Of a stretch of DNA of 6,094 nucleotides, positions 4,359 to 6,094 are shown piece after piece (positions within the stretch are counted from its first letter, which is position 1; the number at the start of each line of letters is the position of its first letter). The position numbers and the translations under genes are program-made. The notes beneath the pieces are model-generated. The model had not been told where the DNA came from and did no database searches. It worked only from the letters and a program-made list of their open reading frames with translations. Source of the stretch: Candidatus Cloacimonadota bacterium. Its GTDB lineage: Bacteria > Cloacimonadota > Cloacimonadia > Cloacimonadales > JAFGVF01. Location: positions 1 through 6,094 of the forward strand of contig JAFGVF010000351.1 of assembly GCA_016938155.1 (NCBI GenBank), written 5' to 3'.

Positions 4359-6094
4359 ATGAAACACATTGCTCTTTTCATAGTAATATGCTTGTTTGCA
4401 GTCATGATGACAGCACTACCCAGGCATCTGGTGATTGAAGATTTTGAGTTTCCCGATAGTCTTGCAAGTATTACAGATTATGATGTACAACCTGATTCGA
4501 TGCTAATATCTCCCAACGGATATATCGGTAACTGTTTATATCTGTTCGGAAATACCGGTAAACAATCTTTGATTCGTCCTTTTACTCTTCAACGAGGTGC
4601 AGTCTTGCAGGTTTCTGTCTATTCAACCGGAAATCCTGCTTTGGTGGCAGTTGGAATTTCTGACTCACTACACTCTTTGCGATACTCGCTATATGGTAGT
4701 CAGGAAGTAAATATAGAAGAGTTTGTGCCTGTTTATCAAGGTTCCAAAGTGAGTGGAGAGTGGATTAACTTTCTTCTTCCTGTAAGTGATGATTGGTTCG
4801 CCTGGTATGATTACCTTCCGATAGTCTCAGGTATAGAATTCATTCTTCAAGGTGCTGGAGAAGTCTTCTTCGATGAAGTTTATGATATTACTGAAGATAT
4901 TAATCAGCCTCCTGAATGCACATTCAGCTATCAGATGGTAAATGCAAAAAACAATCGAGATGGGACAAGAGATATTACTTATCAGTTTACTGCAAACGGT
5001 TCAGACCCGGAGGGACAGTTCGTATATATGTACAATTGGAACTTTGGAGATGGAACGATTATCAGTAATGAGTTTGACCGAACTAATCACACATTTTCAG
5101 TAACAGACGATCATTCTTACACGGTTATGCTTTCTGTCTCAGACAGTCTGGGGGCTCGAGGTTACTTTACTTCAACAGTGGATGTGGAGCAAGGTGACAG
5201 CAGTTTACCGATAAAACTCAACTTTGTCGGAGATGTTATGTTTGCCAGACGGATGACAACTTATGATATTCCGAATATCTTCAGTGATGTTGATTCTGTT
5301 TTGAACCAAGTTGCAGATTTTACTATTGCGAATCTTGAGACACCTCTTGCCGATACCGGTACAATGCACCCGACTAAAAGTGTTGCATACAGATCCGCCC
5401 CGGAGACTGTAGTTGCTCTTGAAAACGCAGGAATTGACATAGTATCATTAGCAAATAATCACACGATGGATTTCATGGAACCTGCTCTTCAGCAAACCAG
5501 AGATGTCTTGGATAATCACAATATCCTTTATTGTGGAGCCGGTATGAATTCTGAGGAAGCATATTTACCGACATTGGTTTCTGAGAAGGGAATGGTTATA
5601 GCATTTCTTGGTTGCTCGGACAGAACCGGACAGTACAATAATGCCCAACCTTATCTTCAGGCAGGATATGATAAAGCCGGATTTGCCTATATGACTCCAT
5701 ATTACCTGACTGAGCAACTGAATAGTGTTGATGATATTGCTGATTTAAAGATTGTGATGATGCATGGCGGTTCTGAGTATTCCACTCAACCGGGCAGTAA
5801 CTACGATAAATTTGTTGAGGTCGATGAGGATGAAGATTTTGACCCGAGGATGGACATCCCGCATCTCTGGGATATTGATATAAGGCACCATGCAATTGAT
5901 GCAGGAGCAGATCTGGTTGTTGTTCATCACCCTCACAAAATACAGGCAATAGAAGTTTACAATGGAAAGGTTATTGCTCATTCTCTGGGTAATTTCGTTT
6001 TTGACCTGAATTATCCTGAATGCTTTCCGTCCATGATCCTGAATGCTGACGCTTATGAAGATGGATTCAGATACTTCACAGTTACCCCCATTTA
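4359..6094 (+). CDS. Secreted CapA/PGA_cap-family protein with PKD domain (3' partial)
   Basis: The ATG at 4359 is preceded by GGAGG (4350-4354) with a four-base gap; the frame stays open to the window end (578 codons). Residues 1-19 form a Sec signal peptide ending MMTA. Residues 22-180 are a beta-rich region of galactose-binding/jelly-roll appearance (VIEDFEFPDS to GEVFFDEVYDI). Residues 184-280 are a PKD domain with WNFGDGT (227-233) and HSYTVMLSVSDSLG. The CapA (PGA_cap, metallophosphatase-like) domain begins near 285: LNFVGDVMF (287-295, D292), ANLETPL (324-330), LANNHTMD (364-371), HGGSEY (469-474), HHPH (523-526) and HSLGNFVFD (541-549). Family members take part in poly-gamma-glutamate capsule synthesis or act as metal-dependent hydrolases. 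No capB/capC genes are visible, so capsule production cannot be inferred, and the binding modules suggest an extracellular hydrolase-like role. The usual Trp of the H-W-G-x-E motif is Gly here. Confidence 0.9.
   Translation, partial: MKHIALFIVICLFAVMMTALPRHLVIEDFEFPDSLASITDYDVQPDSMLISPNGYIGNCLYLFGNTGKQSLIRPFTLQRGAVLQVSVYSTGNPALVAVGISDSLHSLRYSLYGSQEVNIEEFVPVYQGSKVSGEWINFLLPVSDDWFAWYDYLPIVSGIEFILQGAGEVFFDEVYDITEDINQPPECTFSYQMVNAKNNRDGTRDITYQFTANGSDPEGQFVYMYNWNFGDGTIISNEFDRTNHTFSVTDDHSYTVMLSVSDSLGARGYFTSTVDVEQGDSSLPIKLNFVGDVMFARRMTTYDIPNIFSDVDSVLNQVADFTIANLETPLADTGTMHPTKSVAYRSAPETVVALENAGIDIVSLANNHTMDFMEPALQQTRDVLDNHNILYCGAGMNSEEAYLPTLVSEKGMVIAFLGCSDRTGQYNNAQPYLQAGYDKAGFAYMTPYYLTEQLNSVDDIADLKIVMMHGGSEYSTQPGSNYDKFVEVDEDEDFDPRMDIPHLWDIDIRHHAIDAGADLVVVHHPHKIQAIEVYNGKVIAHSLGNFVFDLNYPECFPSMILNADAYEDGFRYFTVTPI

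Noticed and set aside
5596..5981. Two leftward frames of 117 and 78 codons at the right edge
   Set aside because: They lie antisense to the CapA domain, whose conserved motifs (HGGSEY, HHPH, SLGNF) fix the rightward frame as the real one.

Overview
The window looks like chromosomal DNA from a Gram-negative bacterium of the Fibrobacteres-Chlorobi-Bacteroidetes (FCB) group, most likely Candidatus Cloacimonadota. The basis is protein style: the secreted protein at the left edge reads ATIGIENASGSEGLKV, then a DW-SP-x-GTV-PG Ig-like repeat and a fibronectin III-like end, an architecture I associate with surface proteins of Cloacimonadota and relatives. The CsgG-like/TPR protein and the PKD-bearing CapA protein fit the same group. 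This is an inference from remembered family style, not a database result.

Layout. (1) 1-572 (+): C-terminal end of a large secreted beta-sandwich protein. (2) 573-734: convergent gap with two hairpin terminators, a 28-bp perfect palindrome plus T-run serving the left gene and a GC-rich hairpin plus seven Ts serving the leftward genes. (3) 735-3730 (-): three genes read leftward in the order single-domain response regulator, FemAB-like/GNAT acyltransferase, and secreted protein with a CsgG-like domain followed by about nine TPRs. The first two are separated by one base and are probably translationally coupled; the third follows after 64 bp. (4) 3731-4358: a 628-bp divergent intergenic region with no convincing gene. 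It holds an unusual head-to-head array of 11-bp repeats forming a perfect 25+25 bp inverted repeat, two short palindromes upstream of the regulator, and a good sigma70-type promoter before the rightward gene. (5) 4359-6094 (+): a secreted CapA/PGA_cap-family protein with an N-terminal beta-rich region and a PKD domain, cut off by the window end.

How the genes may work together: every product except the response regulator points to the cell envelope or surface (secreted Ig/FN3 protein, acyl/aminoacyl transferase, periplasmic CsgG-TPR protein, CapA-type protein). A plausible but unproven reading is that a receiver protein is co-produced with an envelope-modifying transferase and a periplasmic scaffold. 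No CRISPR array, tRNA, rRNA, intact insertion sequence or phage gene is visible. The most unexplained sequence is the nested 11-bp inverted repeat at 3950-4014.
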